Part shown: piece after piece, positions 23,668 through 33,264 of the stretch
Position numbering within the stretch: the first letter of the stretch is position 1
Layout: each line of letters opens with the position of its first letter
DNA from: Budorcas taxicolor
Taxonomy: Eukaryota; Chordata; Mammalia; Artiodactyla; Bovidae
Length of the DNA stretch: 64,000 nucleotides
Assembly: GCF_023091745.1 (NCBI RefSeq)
Contig: NC_068935.1
Span: forward strand, 63,326,724 to 63,390,723
Direction of reading: 5' to 3'
The notes under the pieces: generated by a model
The model's database searches: none
Told to the model about the DNA's origin: nothing
Seen by the model: only the letters and a program-made list of their open reading frames with translations
Program-made: the position numbers and the translations under genes

Positions 23668-23899
23668 AAAGTATGACTATACTTTTAAAGGCTATAAAAG
23701 CCTCCTGTTCAGCTTTACAACCCAGAAATATCTTTTTCAAGGACCTAGCAAACATCTTTTCAGAATGTAAACATCAATCAAGAGAGCACTCTCTTTCTCC
23801 CAGTTTCCACTGGAGGGGAGACACCTAACTTCAGTGGGCACCTGGCTCCCAATTGTGAAACTGGCTCCTGTCATAAAGATGAGAGGCTAATTTTTCACT

Positions 23900-24240
23900 A
23901 GTATAAACCAACTGGATTAGTATGCTTTAGATGCTGTAACAAAATGCTGAATCACTCCCCTGATCCACACTGGGTGGACTAAAGGACAGAAAGTTATTTT
24001 CTCACAGTTCTGGAGGCTACAACTTCACAATCAGGGAGCCAGTAAATTTGGCTTCCAGTGAGGACCCTTTCTCTGGGCTGTAGACGGCCACCATCTATAT
24101 TGCCTTGTGGCCTTTCCTCAGTGCACATGTGGAGACAGATAAGAAAGGTGGGGGTGCGGTGAGAGGGAGAGAGAGAATGCATGTGCTCTCAGGTGTCCTC
24201 TTATAAGAACACGGAAGTGTTTGTTTATGTGTGCATGTGC
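23900..24240. repeat. Ancient interspersed repeat, family unassigned
   Basis: 'gatgctgtaacaaaatgctgaatc', 'ttattttctcacagttctggaggct' and 'ctcttataagaacac' are the hallmarks of a common old mammalian repeat. I cannot name the family with confidence. Unit A stops inside it at 19,757. The tract C copy is at 49,459-49,800. Confidence 0.5.
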
Positions 24241-24289
24241 AAGTGTGCACAGTCAGATGAATGGTTGTGAGACCAGGGCCTCATTCTTT

Positions 24290-24745
24290 TGGTAGAAATT
24301 TGAAGTATATTTGATTCACAATGTTGTGCTCTTTTTTGGTGTACACCAAAGTAATCCAGTTATATATATTTTTTCATATTATTCTCCATTATAGTAAATT
24401 ATAAGGTACTGAATATAGCTTTAGGCACTCTAGAATAGACACTAATTGTTTTTCTATTTCATATACAGCAGTCTGTAAGTGCTAATCGCAAACTGCAAAT
24501 GTATCCCTACCCAGCCTTTCCCCTTTGGTAATGATGAGTTTGTTTACTATGCCTGCAAACTTTTTGTTTCTGCTTTGTGAATAAATCTCTTGTATCACAT
24601 TTTAGATTCCACATATCAGTCATATCATATGATACTCGTCTTTCTTTCTTACTTTCCTTCGTATGTTCCTCTCTAGGGCAGGGATCCATTCATAGGACTT
24701 CATGTAACATTAATCATGTCCTTGAGAGCCCTCTCTGCAAATAGA
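24290..24745 (-). repeat. Cetartiodactyl-type L1 3' end, antisense
   Basis: 'tgaagtatatttgattcacaatgttgtg', 'ttcatattattctccattatag' and 'ttagattccacatatcagtcatatcatatgat' match the antisense 3' end of artiodactyl L1. Copy at 49,850-50,304. A 16-bp perfect palindrome at 24,335-24,350 differs from the copy. Confidence 0.7.
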
Positions 24746-24774
24746 GCTGCGTGTGTGTGCATGCGTGTGCGTGT

Positions 24775-24995
24775 GTGCACAATCTGTCGTGTCTGACTCT
24801 TTGCGACCCCATAGACTGTAGCCCACCAGGCGACTCTATCCATGGGATTCTCCAGGCAAGAAAACTGGAATGGGTTGCTATGCCCTTCTCCAGGGCATCT
24901 TCCCGAGCCAGGGAGTGTACTGCCGTCTCATGCATCCTGTGCGTCGATAGGTGGATTCTTTACCACTGCTCCGTGTGGGAGGCCCAATTAGAGCC
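24775..24995 (-). repeat. Bov-tA SINE, antisense
   Basis: 'tctgactctttgcgacccc' to 'ggtggattctttaccactgc'. A (TG)-rich run precedes it at 24,750-24,778. Copy at 50,334-50,554. Confidence 0.88.
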
Positions 24996-25005
24996 ATACT
25001 GGGGT

Positions 25006-25562
25006 TAAAGTCTTCAAATATTAATTTGGAAGGGGCAGCAGATAGCGTGGGTCTCAAATCTCAATCCCAAACATTAATTAACTAATACATAAGAGTCACC
25101 ACACTTGCTGGGCATACATAGGATGAAGCAAAAGTGAGACCTGGTGGTGTGAAGTCCTCTTACATGAGGACAAGTAAGTAAGGAGTCAGATCTACTGGCT
25201 ATACAGAAGGCTGAGAGTTCTGTCTGTCTCTGGAATCTCTCAGCAGATTGCCCGTGACGTGCCTCAGATTCTGGTACAATGCCAGCTCAGTAAGACACCT
25301 GTTTTTATTCTGCCTTTGTGGAGATGACTTCTGGGGTGGCAAAAGACTGTGTTCTACTTTTATTTCTTAGCTACTAAAGTCTGTGAAACGAGAGAAGAGA
25401 AAGTGCAGGGTGGCTGGGGATCCCGTACACTATGGAATGTCCACCTCAAAGGGGGTCAAAAAAGGTTTCAAGATACAAAAGGACTTCGCAGGACAGGGAA
25501 GCCACTGGAAAGTCAGTACTGGGCTTCTCATCCCCCTGTCTTCTCCTCAACTGCCATCATCT
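25006..25562. other. No gene seen
   Basis: Non-repetitive by eye; shared with 50,565-51,121. The plus-strand frames starting near 25,349-25,432 run into the following SINE and show no family. Confidence 0.5.
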
Positions 25563-25565
25563 ACT

Positions 25566-25785
25566 GGACTTCCCTGGTGGCTCAGACGGTAAAGCGTCTG
25601 TCTACAGTGCGGGAGACCTGGGTTCGATGCCTGGATGGGGAAGATCCCCTGGAGAAGGAAATGCCAATCCACTCCAGTACTATTGCCTGAAAAATCCCAT
25701 GGATAGAGGAGCCTGGTAGGCTACAGTCCATGGGGTCGCAAAGAGTTGGACATGCCTGAGCGACTTCACTTTCACTTTCACTGTT
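25566..25785 (+). repeat. Bov-tA SINE, sense
   Basis: Head 'gacttccctggtggctcaga', B-box-like ggttcgatgcc, tail 'gagcgacttcactttcac'. The copy at 51,125-51,343 has lost one G ('cctgagaagg'). Confidence 0.9.
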
Positions 25786-26911
25786 CTTGCACTTGCCCAG
25801 TGCCAAGTTTGCATTATTCACACAGATGTTCCTTGAAGCCTCCAGCAGGGAAAGCACAGTTCCACTCTGTGGCCACAGTGCAGAGGCTGGTGTGGTACCG
25901 TGGCCAAGCAAATTTAAGCTTCAATGGTATTTTCCAGAGAACTGTAACAAATAATTTCACAATTTGTATGGTAATACAAAAACCCTCCAATACCCAAAGC
26001 AATCTTTAGAAAGAAGAATGGAACTGGAAAGAAGAATGCCTGACTTCAGGCTATTCTACAAAGCTTCAGGCATCAAGACAGTATGGTAATGGCACAAAGA
26101 CAGAAATACAGATGAATGGAACAGAATTGATAGCCTAGAGATAAATCCACGCACCTATGGACACCTTATCTTTGACAAAGGAGGCAAGAATATACAATGG
26201 AGAAAGGACAATCTCTTTACCAAATGGTGCTGGGAAAACTGCTCAACCACTTGTAAAAGAAGGAAACTAGGACACTTTCTAACACAACTTACAAAAATGA
26301 ACTCAAAATGGATTAAACATATAAGTGTAAGACCAGAAGCTATAAATCTACTAGAAGAAAGCATAGGCAAAACACTCTCTCACATAAATCCCAGCAGGAT
26401 CCTCAATGACCCACCTCCCAGAGCAATGGAGATGAAAGCAAAAATAAACAAATGGGACCTAATTAAACTTAAAAGCTTTTGCACAATGAAGGACAGTACA
26501 AGCACGGTGAAAGGCAGCCTCCAGAATGGGAGAAAATAATAGCAGTCAAAGCAACTGACAAAGAAGTAATCTCAATAGTACACAAGCATCTCATGTAGCT
26601 CAATGCCAGAAAAATGAACGACCCAATCAAAAAATGGACCAAAGGAATAATCAGACATTTCTCCAGAGAAGACATACAGATGGCTAACCAACACATGAAA
26701 AAGATGCCCAACATCACTCATTATCACAGAAATGCAAATCAAAGCTGCAATTAGCTACCACCTCACGCCGGTCAGAATGGGGGACATGCGAGAGAGGGTG
26801 TGGAGAAAAGGGAACGCTCTCACACTGTTGGTGGCAATGAAAACTAGTACAGCCACTGTGGAGAACAGTGTGGAGATTCGTTAAAAAATTTGAAATAGAA
26901 CTGCCATGTTT

Positions 26912-27033
26912 GTTTGTTTGTTTAAGTCGCTCAGTTGTGTCTGACTCTGCGATCCCATGGACTGTAGTCTAATAGGGATTCATGGGATTTTGCAGGCAAG
27001 AGTACTGGAGTGGGTTGCCATTTCCTTATCCAT
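26912..27033 (-). repeat. Bov-tA fragment inside L1, antisense
   Basis: 'aagtcgctcagttgtgtctgac' to 'ctggagtgggttgccatttcc' splits the L1 text 'gaactgccat|atgacccagc'. Copy at about 52,472-52,593. Confidence 0.85.
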
Positions 27034-27570
27034 ATGACCCAGCTATCCCACTGCTGGGCATACACTCCGAGGAAATCAGAATTGAAAGAGACTCGTGTAC
27101 CCCAAGCTTCATCACAACACTGTATACAATAGCTAGGATACGGAATCACCCAAGAGGTCCATCCTTAGAGGAATGGATAACAAAGCCATGGTACCTATAC
27201 ACAATTGAATATTACTCAGCTTTGAAAAAGAATGAATTTAAATCACTTTTAATGAGGTGGATGAAACTGGAGCCTATCATACAGTGAAGTAAGCCAGAAA
27301 GAAAAACACCAATACAGTATATTAATGCATATATATGGGATTTAGAAAGGTGGTAGCGATGACTCTATATGTGAGACAGCAAAAGGGACACAGATGTAAA
27401 GAACATCTAGAGAACAGCATTGACACATGTATATTACCATATGTGAAATAGATCACCAGTCAGTTTTGATGCATGAGACATGGTGCTCAGGGTCAGCACA
27501 CTGGGATGACCCTGAGGGATGGGATGGGGAGGGAGGTGGAAGGGGTGTTCAGGATGGGGAACACATGTAC

Positions 27571-27854
27571 TGCTGCTACTGCTGCTGCTGCTAAGTCGCT
27601 TCAGTCTTGTCTGACTCTGTGCGACCCCACAGACGGCAGCCCACCAGGCTCCCCCGTCCCTGGGATTCTCCAGGCAAGAATACTGGAGTGGGGTGCTGTT
27701 TCCTTCTCCAATGCATGAAAAGTGAAAAGCAAAGTGAAGTCGCTCAGTCGTGTCCACCTCTTAGCAACCTCATGGACTGCAGCCTACCAGGCTCCTCCGT
27801 CCATGGGATTTTCCAGGCAAGAGTACTGGAGTGGGGTGCCATTGCCTTCTCCAG
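27571..27854 (-). repeat. BOV-A2 dimeric SINE, antisense
   Basis: (CTG)n start, two monomers and 'gccattgccttctccag'. Target-site copies aacacatgtac (27,560-27,570) and aacacatacac (27,855-27,865) lie in the L1 3' UTR. Copy at 53,131-53,414. Confidence 0.9.
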
Positions 27855-27974
27855 AACACATACACACCCACGGCTAATTCTTGTCAATGTACGGCAAAAA
27901 CCACTACAATATTGTAAATAATTAGCCTCCGATTAAATGTAATTAATTGTTTAAAAACGTAGAAGCTTGAATCA

Positions 27975-28145
27975 AAAGGGCATAGATTCAAATCCAGCCT
28001 CTCTCTGGATTTGAGATCCTAGCTGAGAGAACTGAAGAAAGTTACCAAGCCACTCAGCTTCAGTTACTCAACTCCAAAAGGTATCATGACTATTAGACAT
28101 GATAACGCAGGTGACGTGCATTAACGTAGTGCCTGCAAAAGATTT
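27975..28145 (+). repeat. MIR, sense
   Basis: 'agattcaaatccagcctct', 'gaaagttaccaagccactcagcttcag' and 'acgtagtgcctgc' follow the MIR core. Copy at 53,535-53,705. Confidence 0.6.
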
Positions 28146-28787
28146 TTGATTTTAATTATATTTTCTCAAGATTACACTAACTGCCTCCCCCCTCATTCTG
28201 GGAACACTTAACCAATTGTTCCAGCACTTTTCTTTTCTTGGTGTAAAACAAGGCCAGTAAAGCACAAAGTTTTTACTCTAGTGTTACTGGATTCTTTGCT
28301 CATGAAAATTGAGGTGTTTTGTTTGCTTGACTATGGCAGGAAACAGATCTAGTAGTAAAAAGGAGTGTGAGGAAAATAGCATTCTGGTGGGGGCAGCTCA
28401 TTTTCTGAAGAGCAATTCTGTATTGTAGATATACCTCCCAGAATCTATACTAAAAACAGAACCATTCATACAGAGACTACAAGAATCCCACTGAGATATT
28501 ATGTCTAATGGGGTAAAACTGAGGACAATTAAGTCTTGAGCAATTACATTATAATGCACCTTTTACGCATCAGTTCAATGTGATGTTTGAAGACGTTTTA
28601 GACAGAGGTAAAGCTCAGATGTTAGATGAGAAAACCCTAGAAAACAGTTAATGCCAAACCTGGAAATCCTTACTCATTGATACGACTGTTGTATACATTT
28701 AATGTACACCTACAACTCAGAACTACCAAAGTATTCCAAAAGGTAGACAGTGGCCAATGCTGAACAACAGGACCCAAATATATATAT
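28146..28787. other. No gene seen
   Basis: Non-coding by eye, shared with 53,706-54,347. A short (TA)n lies at 28,780-28,797. Confidence 0.5.
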
Positions 28788-29033
28788 CTATATATATTAC
28801 TTTATTTTACTTTACAATACTATATTGGTTTTGCCATACATCAACATGAATCTGCCACGGGTGTACATGTATTCCCAATCCAGAACCCCCCTCCCACCGC
28901 CCTCCCCATACCATCTCTCTGGGTCATCCCAGTGCACCAGCCTCAAGCATCCTGTATCCTGCATCAAACCTAGGCTGGCAATTCGTTTCTTATATGATAT
29001 TATACATGTTCCATTTCCTAAATTGCCTTCAGT
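28788..29033 (-). repeat. Bovine L1 3' end, antisense, short
   Basis: 'attttactttacaatactatattggttttgcc' to 'cttatatgatattatacatg' is the antisense bovine L1 3' UTR, truncated to about 245 bases. Copy at 54,348-54,593. It sits just beyond the 3' side of the third LAGE3-like locus. Confidence 0.85.
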
Positions 29034-29336
29034 TGCTTTGTGATGCTTGACTATCTGGACCCAGAACCTCCCCTCAGACTCAAGGACAGAGGCAAGAAAA
29101 TCTGGCCACTGAAAAGAAACTCAAACACAGAAATGGCTCAGTTTTCCTATCTGTGGCCACCAGTATTTAAGCACCAATCAAAACAAGAGGTCAGAGGGTG
29201 TTCAATATCCAGTAGGGGCCAACAATTAGGCTCCCAATCAAGTGGCAAATAGTGCAAAAATCCTGGCCTAGGGAAGGGCTCACCACTTAGGACAGGACAT
29301 TCCTGTGGCCTCAACCTCCGTTTCCCAGCTGAGAAT

Positions 29337-30215
29337 TCAAAAAGAAGGGGACACAAAGTGCTGCACTCCCCACTTTGCACTCCCCAGTGTGTCCACCAAA
29401 GTGGACATCTGGCGTGACAACTGCAGTGGTTCAGCCCCGACTCACCAGAGACTGAGGCCTCCACACGTGTACAGGCTGGGCTCAGCACAGGCAGAGATGG
29501 GTGCACCACCTCTTCCCCAGTCCTCTTGTCCAATAACAACATCAGATCACTGCCAGTCGCCACCAGCCCCCTCTCAACAGCTTCGGGGTCGAGGTCAGCA
29601 TCCTGGGTCAGGTACCTGATGACCACGTCCACATCCAGGTAGGACAGGGAGGACACCGAGAGGGTGCTGGCATATTTAGTTAAGGGCCAGCTCACGGGGA
29701 CATCCCGGTTCTGGCCCCCAGGTCTGGCTGAGGCCTGCTTTACCCCAGATCACCTTGGGGGAACTGTGCACCACAGACCATCAGGCCACCCACAAGTCTC
29801 TCTGGCCATATGGCCGCAGCTCACGGGCTGCTAGTTTTGGACTCCCTTGGTCGCCGACTTCCCTTCTGTATCCCAGTGGCACCCCTGCACCCCAGCCTCT
29901 GAAGCTTCTAGGGGTCATCTTACTGTGCTCCTCCACCAACCACTGCCTTACAGCCTCGGTGAACCTGCAGGCTCCTTGGAAAGGATACAACTTCAGCACC
30001 AGGCCTCGTGGGGCTCCACGCAAGGCCAAAGCCTCTGGACTTTGCACTGGGACAGTTGATGCACCCAGGGTCTGGGGGGCCGCCCCAGACATAGCACCCT
30101 AATCTGTAGCCTGCTTTCAGCCTCCCATGGATCTGTGGGCTCCAAAACAATGTGGCATTCTTTCAATTCCCTCTCCACTGCCCACAAAGCCAGCACCACT
30201 GTCACAGGACTCCAT
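29337..30215 (-). pseudogene. Third LAGE3/CTAG-like locus (diverged, probably non-functional), tract B copy
   Basis: Exon-by-exon homology to the two LAGE3-like genes is visible. Homologous exon 1 starts at an ATG in good Kozak context at 30,215 (Met-Glu-Ser as in the family) and meets in-frame TGA and TAG before a second ATG at 30,092. It ends at 29,989, before the same GTATCC donor used by its relatives. Exon 2 starts at 29,666 after 'tatgccag' and encodes TLSVSSLSYLDVDVVIRYL... with DLMLL at the end; this aligns without gaps to the Pcc1 domain of LAGE3. The family donor position reads GTTATT. Exon 3 is only faintly recognisable, with a 15-nt tandem insertion, VQHFVSPSF and TGA at 29,337, and the intron before it is too short. 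Starting at 30,092 could still give a shortened protein. An unspliced 182-codon frame (29,147-29,695) overlaps exon 2. The AATAAA signal of its relatives is mutated here. Confidence 0.55.
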
Positions 30216-31912
30216 GGCCGCCACCTGTTCCTCCCAGAGAACAACAGGAGCTGAAGAGAGACTGAGCCCCTCACAAAGTCCTTCCCCTTCTGTGAAAGGA
30301 TGCCCAGTGCACCTGCAGAGACTCCCCTAAGGGTGCCTCCTCACACCAGACTTGTTATAACCTAGCGTGACTGGCTACCCATGTGCCACTAGGGAGACCC
30401 CGTGAGGCCAGAGGGACTCAGCTCCCTCATGAAACCAAGCTCATTTCAGGTCCCCCCAGTGCGCATGCGCATACAGGCCCGGCCTGTGCGGGCCCAGACG
30501 GTGGGGAATGGACACAGCCAAGTGTCCACAGAGAGGCCACTGAGAGAAGGACCATGGCTTTCTACTCCCAAGGCCTTGAACGATGCTCCTAAACATCTCC
30601 TCAAGGTGATAATGGTTAATGTTGCTCCCCTACACCCTCCAACTCCCCACAATAAAACTCAAACACACACAGCAGGGAAGAGTAGGACCTCCAAGAAGAG
30701 GGGTCTTCCCCAAGTTGGGGGATCAGGAATGATGGGCGTCCTCACTGAGCCCACCATGGAGGCACCACCCTCAGGACCTCATCTAGACCCTAGTACATCC
30801 CAAAGGCCCATCTCCAAAATCCAGCCCCTGGGGCTTAGGGCTTCAATATGGGAAGTGAGGGTGGAAGAAGGACTCGGACACTCAGTCCACAGGCCAGTGT
30901 TACTGGCTTCCTGTCTATGCTCACGTGAGCCTTTTAGGTAGGGAGACAGCGATTGATTAAACCAAGCATAGAAACCACATCTCTTCTGCCTGATAACCCA
31001 CCTTAGCTATACGGACAGGTGTGACAGCCAAGGCCTCACAGGTCCCCAGCTGAGGGACAGATGGAAACAGGAAAGGAAGACTTCCTGACATAACAGGGTT
31101 AAAGCAAGGCAAAGCCATGCGTCCTAAGGAAGTTCCTGGAATCAGAGGACCTGTGGAGGTGACATCAGCTGTGGTGACCTATGGTCACTCTACTTTCTCT
31201 CCAATTCTGCTCAGGGGTGCACTCCCCTCGGGCGGGCCCAGGCTTCCCCAGCTGTCCTGGCCAGTGGTGTGGACCCTCCTTCTCCTGGGCCAACAACACC
31301 CCTCTCATCTCAAGGCCAAGAGTTGACAGGGCCTCTCTAGGATCCTCTCACCCATTTCCAGGCCACTTCTCCACCTGAGGGGCTGGTTCCCATGTGTCCC
31401 CAGAGGCTGCGCAGAGGTGCAGGTGTCACTCAAGAGGCTCCCACCCTCGGGCTTCCAGTGGCACTGGTGGAGCTTTAACAGTGGGATCTCCACACACAGA
31501 AGGGGCCCTGCCTTTGTTGATCTCTGTGCTGTACACTCCCAGGACAGTTGACTCTAGGCTGCCAACAAAACGCCACCACCACCAAGTGCCTGGCTGCAAA
31601 AAAGATGCTCCTGGTCAGCTGCCTTAAGCAGCGAACTCCCAGGGCTGCAACCTGCCTCTCACCACACACAGGCACTCTACTCTGAGTCTCTGTACCGCCC
31701 ACGAGGGGCACCCAGACTCCCATCTCATTGCCTCTCACACCACGCACAAGGGTAACTAGCTGGCCCAACCTGGACCCATCTAGAATGCGCATTCCACAAT
31801 GCAGCTTTGACTTTGCCCGCATGCACCACAGAAGGGGTTCACTAGACAAAGGTAGCAGATGGTGAGGGGCTGAAACACTCAACCCACCAGCATCTTCCCT
31901 TTGCCTGTTGCT
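30216..31912. other. No gene supported upstream of the third LAGE3-like locus
   Basis: GC-richer, non-repetitive sequence. Frames of 147-179 codons exist on both strands (30,402-30,941 plus; 31,475-31,918 minus) but overlap, show no domain, and have only weak evidence of selection. It may include promoter and 5' flank. Copy at 55,776-57,478. Confidence 0.5.
30460..30471. promoter_or_regulatory. NRF1-like palindrome
   Basis: TGCGCATGCGCA is a perfect NRF1-type site, 245 bases upstream of the homologous ATG of the third LAGE3-like locus. NRF1 sites are typical of CpG promoters active in testis and housekeeping genes; use here is inferred. Copy at 56,020-56,031. Confidence 0.5.
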
Positions 31913-32140
31913 GTTCATTCAGTCATGTCTGACTCTTTACAAACCCAAGGACTGTAGCACTGCAGGCTTCCCTGTCCTTCACCATCTCCTGCAACTTGCT
32001 CAAGTTCATGTCCATTGACTCGGTGATGCCATCCAACCATCTCATCCTCCATTGTCCACTTCTCTTCCTGCCTTCAAATGTTCGCAGCATCAGGGGCTTT
32101 GCCAATCAGTCACCTCTTCAAATCAAGTGGTTAAAGTGTT
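31913..32140 (-). repeat. BovB/derived SINE 3' end, antisense
   Basis: 'attcagtcatgtctgactcttt' to 'aatcaagtggttaaagtgttgg'. The end of tract B identity (32,052) lies inside it. Copy at 57,479-57,706. Confidence 0.85.
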
Positions 32141-32640
32141 GGAACTTTTCATTTTACAGAAATCAGATAAAATGCATCAATTGGAAAGAAAGAAAGAAAT
32201 ATGTAGTTATTTACAGACAAAATGATTTTCTATGTGCAAAGTCCTATTCGACGTATAAGAGAGCTATTACAATTAACTAGTGAGTTTAGCAAGGTTTTAG
32301 GGTCCAAGGATACTCTGGAGTGGACTTGGACTGCAAGGAGAACAGACCAGTCAATCCTAAAGGAAATCAATCCTGAATATTCATTGGACGGACTCATGCT
32401 GATCCTGAAGGTCCTATGCTTTGGCTACCTGATGTGAAGGGCCAACTAACTGGAAGAGATCCTGATTCTGGGGAAGACTGAAGGCAACAGGTGAAGGGGG
32501 AGATAGAGGATGAGATGGTTAGATAGCATAACCCACTCAATGGACATGAATTTGAGCAAATTCCAGGAGATAGTGGAGGACAAAGGAGTGTGGGGTATTA
32601 CAGTCCATGGGGGCACCAATAGTTGGCCATGAATTATAGA
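32141..32640 (+). repeat. L1 RT remnant followed by BovB 3' tail, sense
   Basis: 32,141-32,290 resembles an L1 RT remnant (tatttacagacaaaatg, gagtttagcaagg). From about 32,315 a sense BovB tail follows (TARRTDQSILKEINPEYSLDGLMLIL). The homologue at 57,707-58,205 is clearly diverged. Confidence 0.7.
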
Positions 32641-32689
32641 CTGAAAAACAACATCATTCAGGTGTTATATGAAAAGTGCAAAGTGCACT

Positions 32690-32882
32690 TGTTCTGTGGA
32701 GTCCAACTCCTTGCAACCCCATGAATTGTAGCCTGCAAGCTCCACTGTCCAGGATTTCTCCAGGCAAAAATACGGGAGTGGATTGCCATTACCGTCTCCA
32801 GAGGATATTCCCAACACAGAGACTGAACCCGGTCTAGCACACTGCAGGCAGATGCTTTACCATCTGACCCACCAGGGAAGCC
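32690..32882 (-). repeat. Bov-tA SINE, antisense
   Basis: 'ggagtccaactccttgcaacccc' to 'tctgacccaccagggaagcc'. Homologue at 58,255-58,440. Confidence 0.85.
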
Positions 32883-33114
32883 CTCTGGTAACTCTTAACA
32901 TTTAATATAACTATAAAATCGTAAAATATTCCAAGATTAATACTGAATGAGAGTATACAACTTTCTTATTCTCCCACTTCTTACATTGTCTTCAATTACG
33001 TTGTACTCCTTGAATATCTGGATCTCAGAACCTCCCCTCCAACTGAAAGACAAATGCAGTATCAGGAAGTGCAGAAGCTAAAGAATAAAGTCAGAGACAG
33101 CACAATAGCTCAGT

Positions 33115-33120
33115 TTTATT
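33115..33120 (-). terminator. Poly(A) signal AATAAA for the first LAGE3-like gene
   Basis: AATAAA on the minus strand, about 145 bases beyond the stop at 33,265. The same signal is at 58,674-58,679 for the paralogue. The diverged third locus has lost it. Confidence 0.6.
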
Positions 33121-33264
33121 TTTTGCAGTTAACAATCACCAAACAAACTATGTAGACACTGAGCCGCCAAAATCAGCACAGACATAAGATGAAGCCCAAT
33201 CAAAGTACTGCAGAAAGCAATCCCCTGGGGAAGGACACTTGAAGCTAGGGCACATAGGCTAGGT

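Larger units (their letters stand above)
25900..27930 (+). mobile_element. Bovine-type L1, 5'-truncated, ORF2 C-terminus and 3' UTR
   Basis: Contains ORF2 C-terminal text (THGHL/TYGHLIFDKGGKN near 26,150, INKWDLIKLKSFCTMK near 26,445, EWITKPWYLYTIEYYSALKK near 27,170) and a 3' end 'aaccactacaatattgtaaataattagcctcc'. Frames are broken by stops. Interrupted by an antisense SINE at about 26,912-27,033 and a BOV-A2 at 27,571-27,854. Copy at 51,459-53,490. Confidence 0.88.
19758..32052. repeat. Tract B: recent 12.3-kb segmental copy of 45,317-57,618
   Basis: Same content, order and orientation as 45,317-57,618. Only a few dozen substitutions and small indels were noticed by eye across the tract, and long stretches (for example about 26,040-29,860) look identical. 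It ends sharply: at 32,053 ('tcctccat|tgtccact' against 'tcctccat|cgttccct') the match falls to the older, roughly 90 percent level. Confidence 0.93.

Noticed and set aside
29147..29695. 182-codon unspliced minus-strand frame
   Set aside because: Only the first part (exon 2 of the third LAGE3-like locus) matches a family. The remainder reads through intron and out-of-frame exon 3 sequence, so it is not presented as a single-exon protein.
30402..30941. 179-codon plus-strand frame, repeated at 55,962-56,507
   Set aside because: The copies differ by a 6-base insertion that keeps frame, but they are too recent for that to mean constraint. Composition is that of a GC-rich promoter flank and no family is visible.
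31475..31918. 147-codon minus-strand frame, repeated at 57,041-57,484
   Set aside because: Identical only because the tract is a recent copy. It overlaps a competing frame on the other strand, has no domain, and begins in the flank of a SINE.
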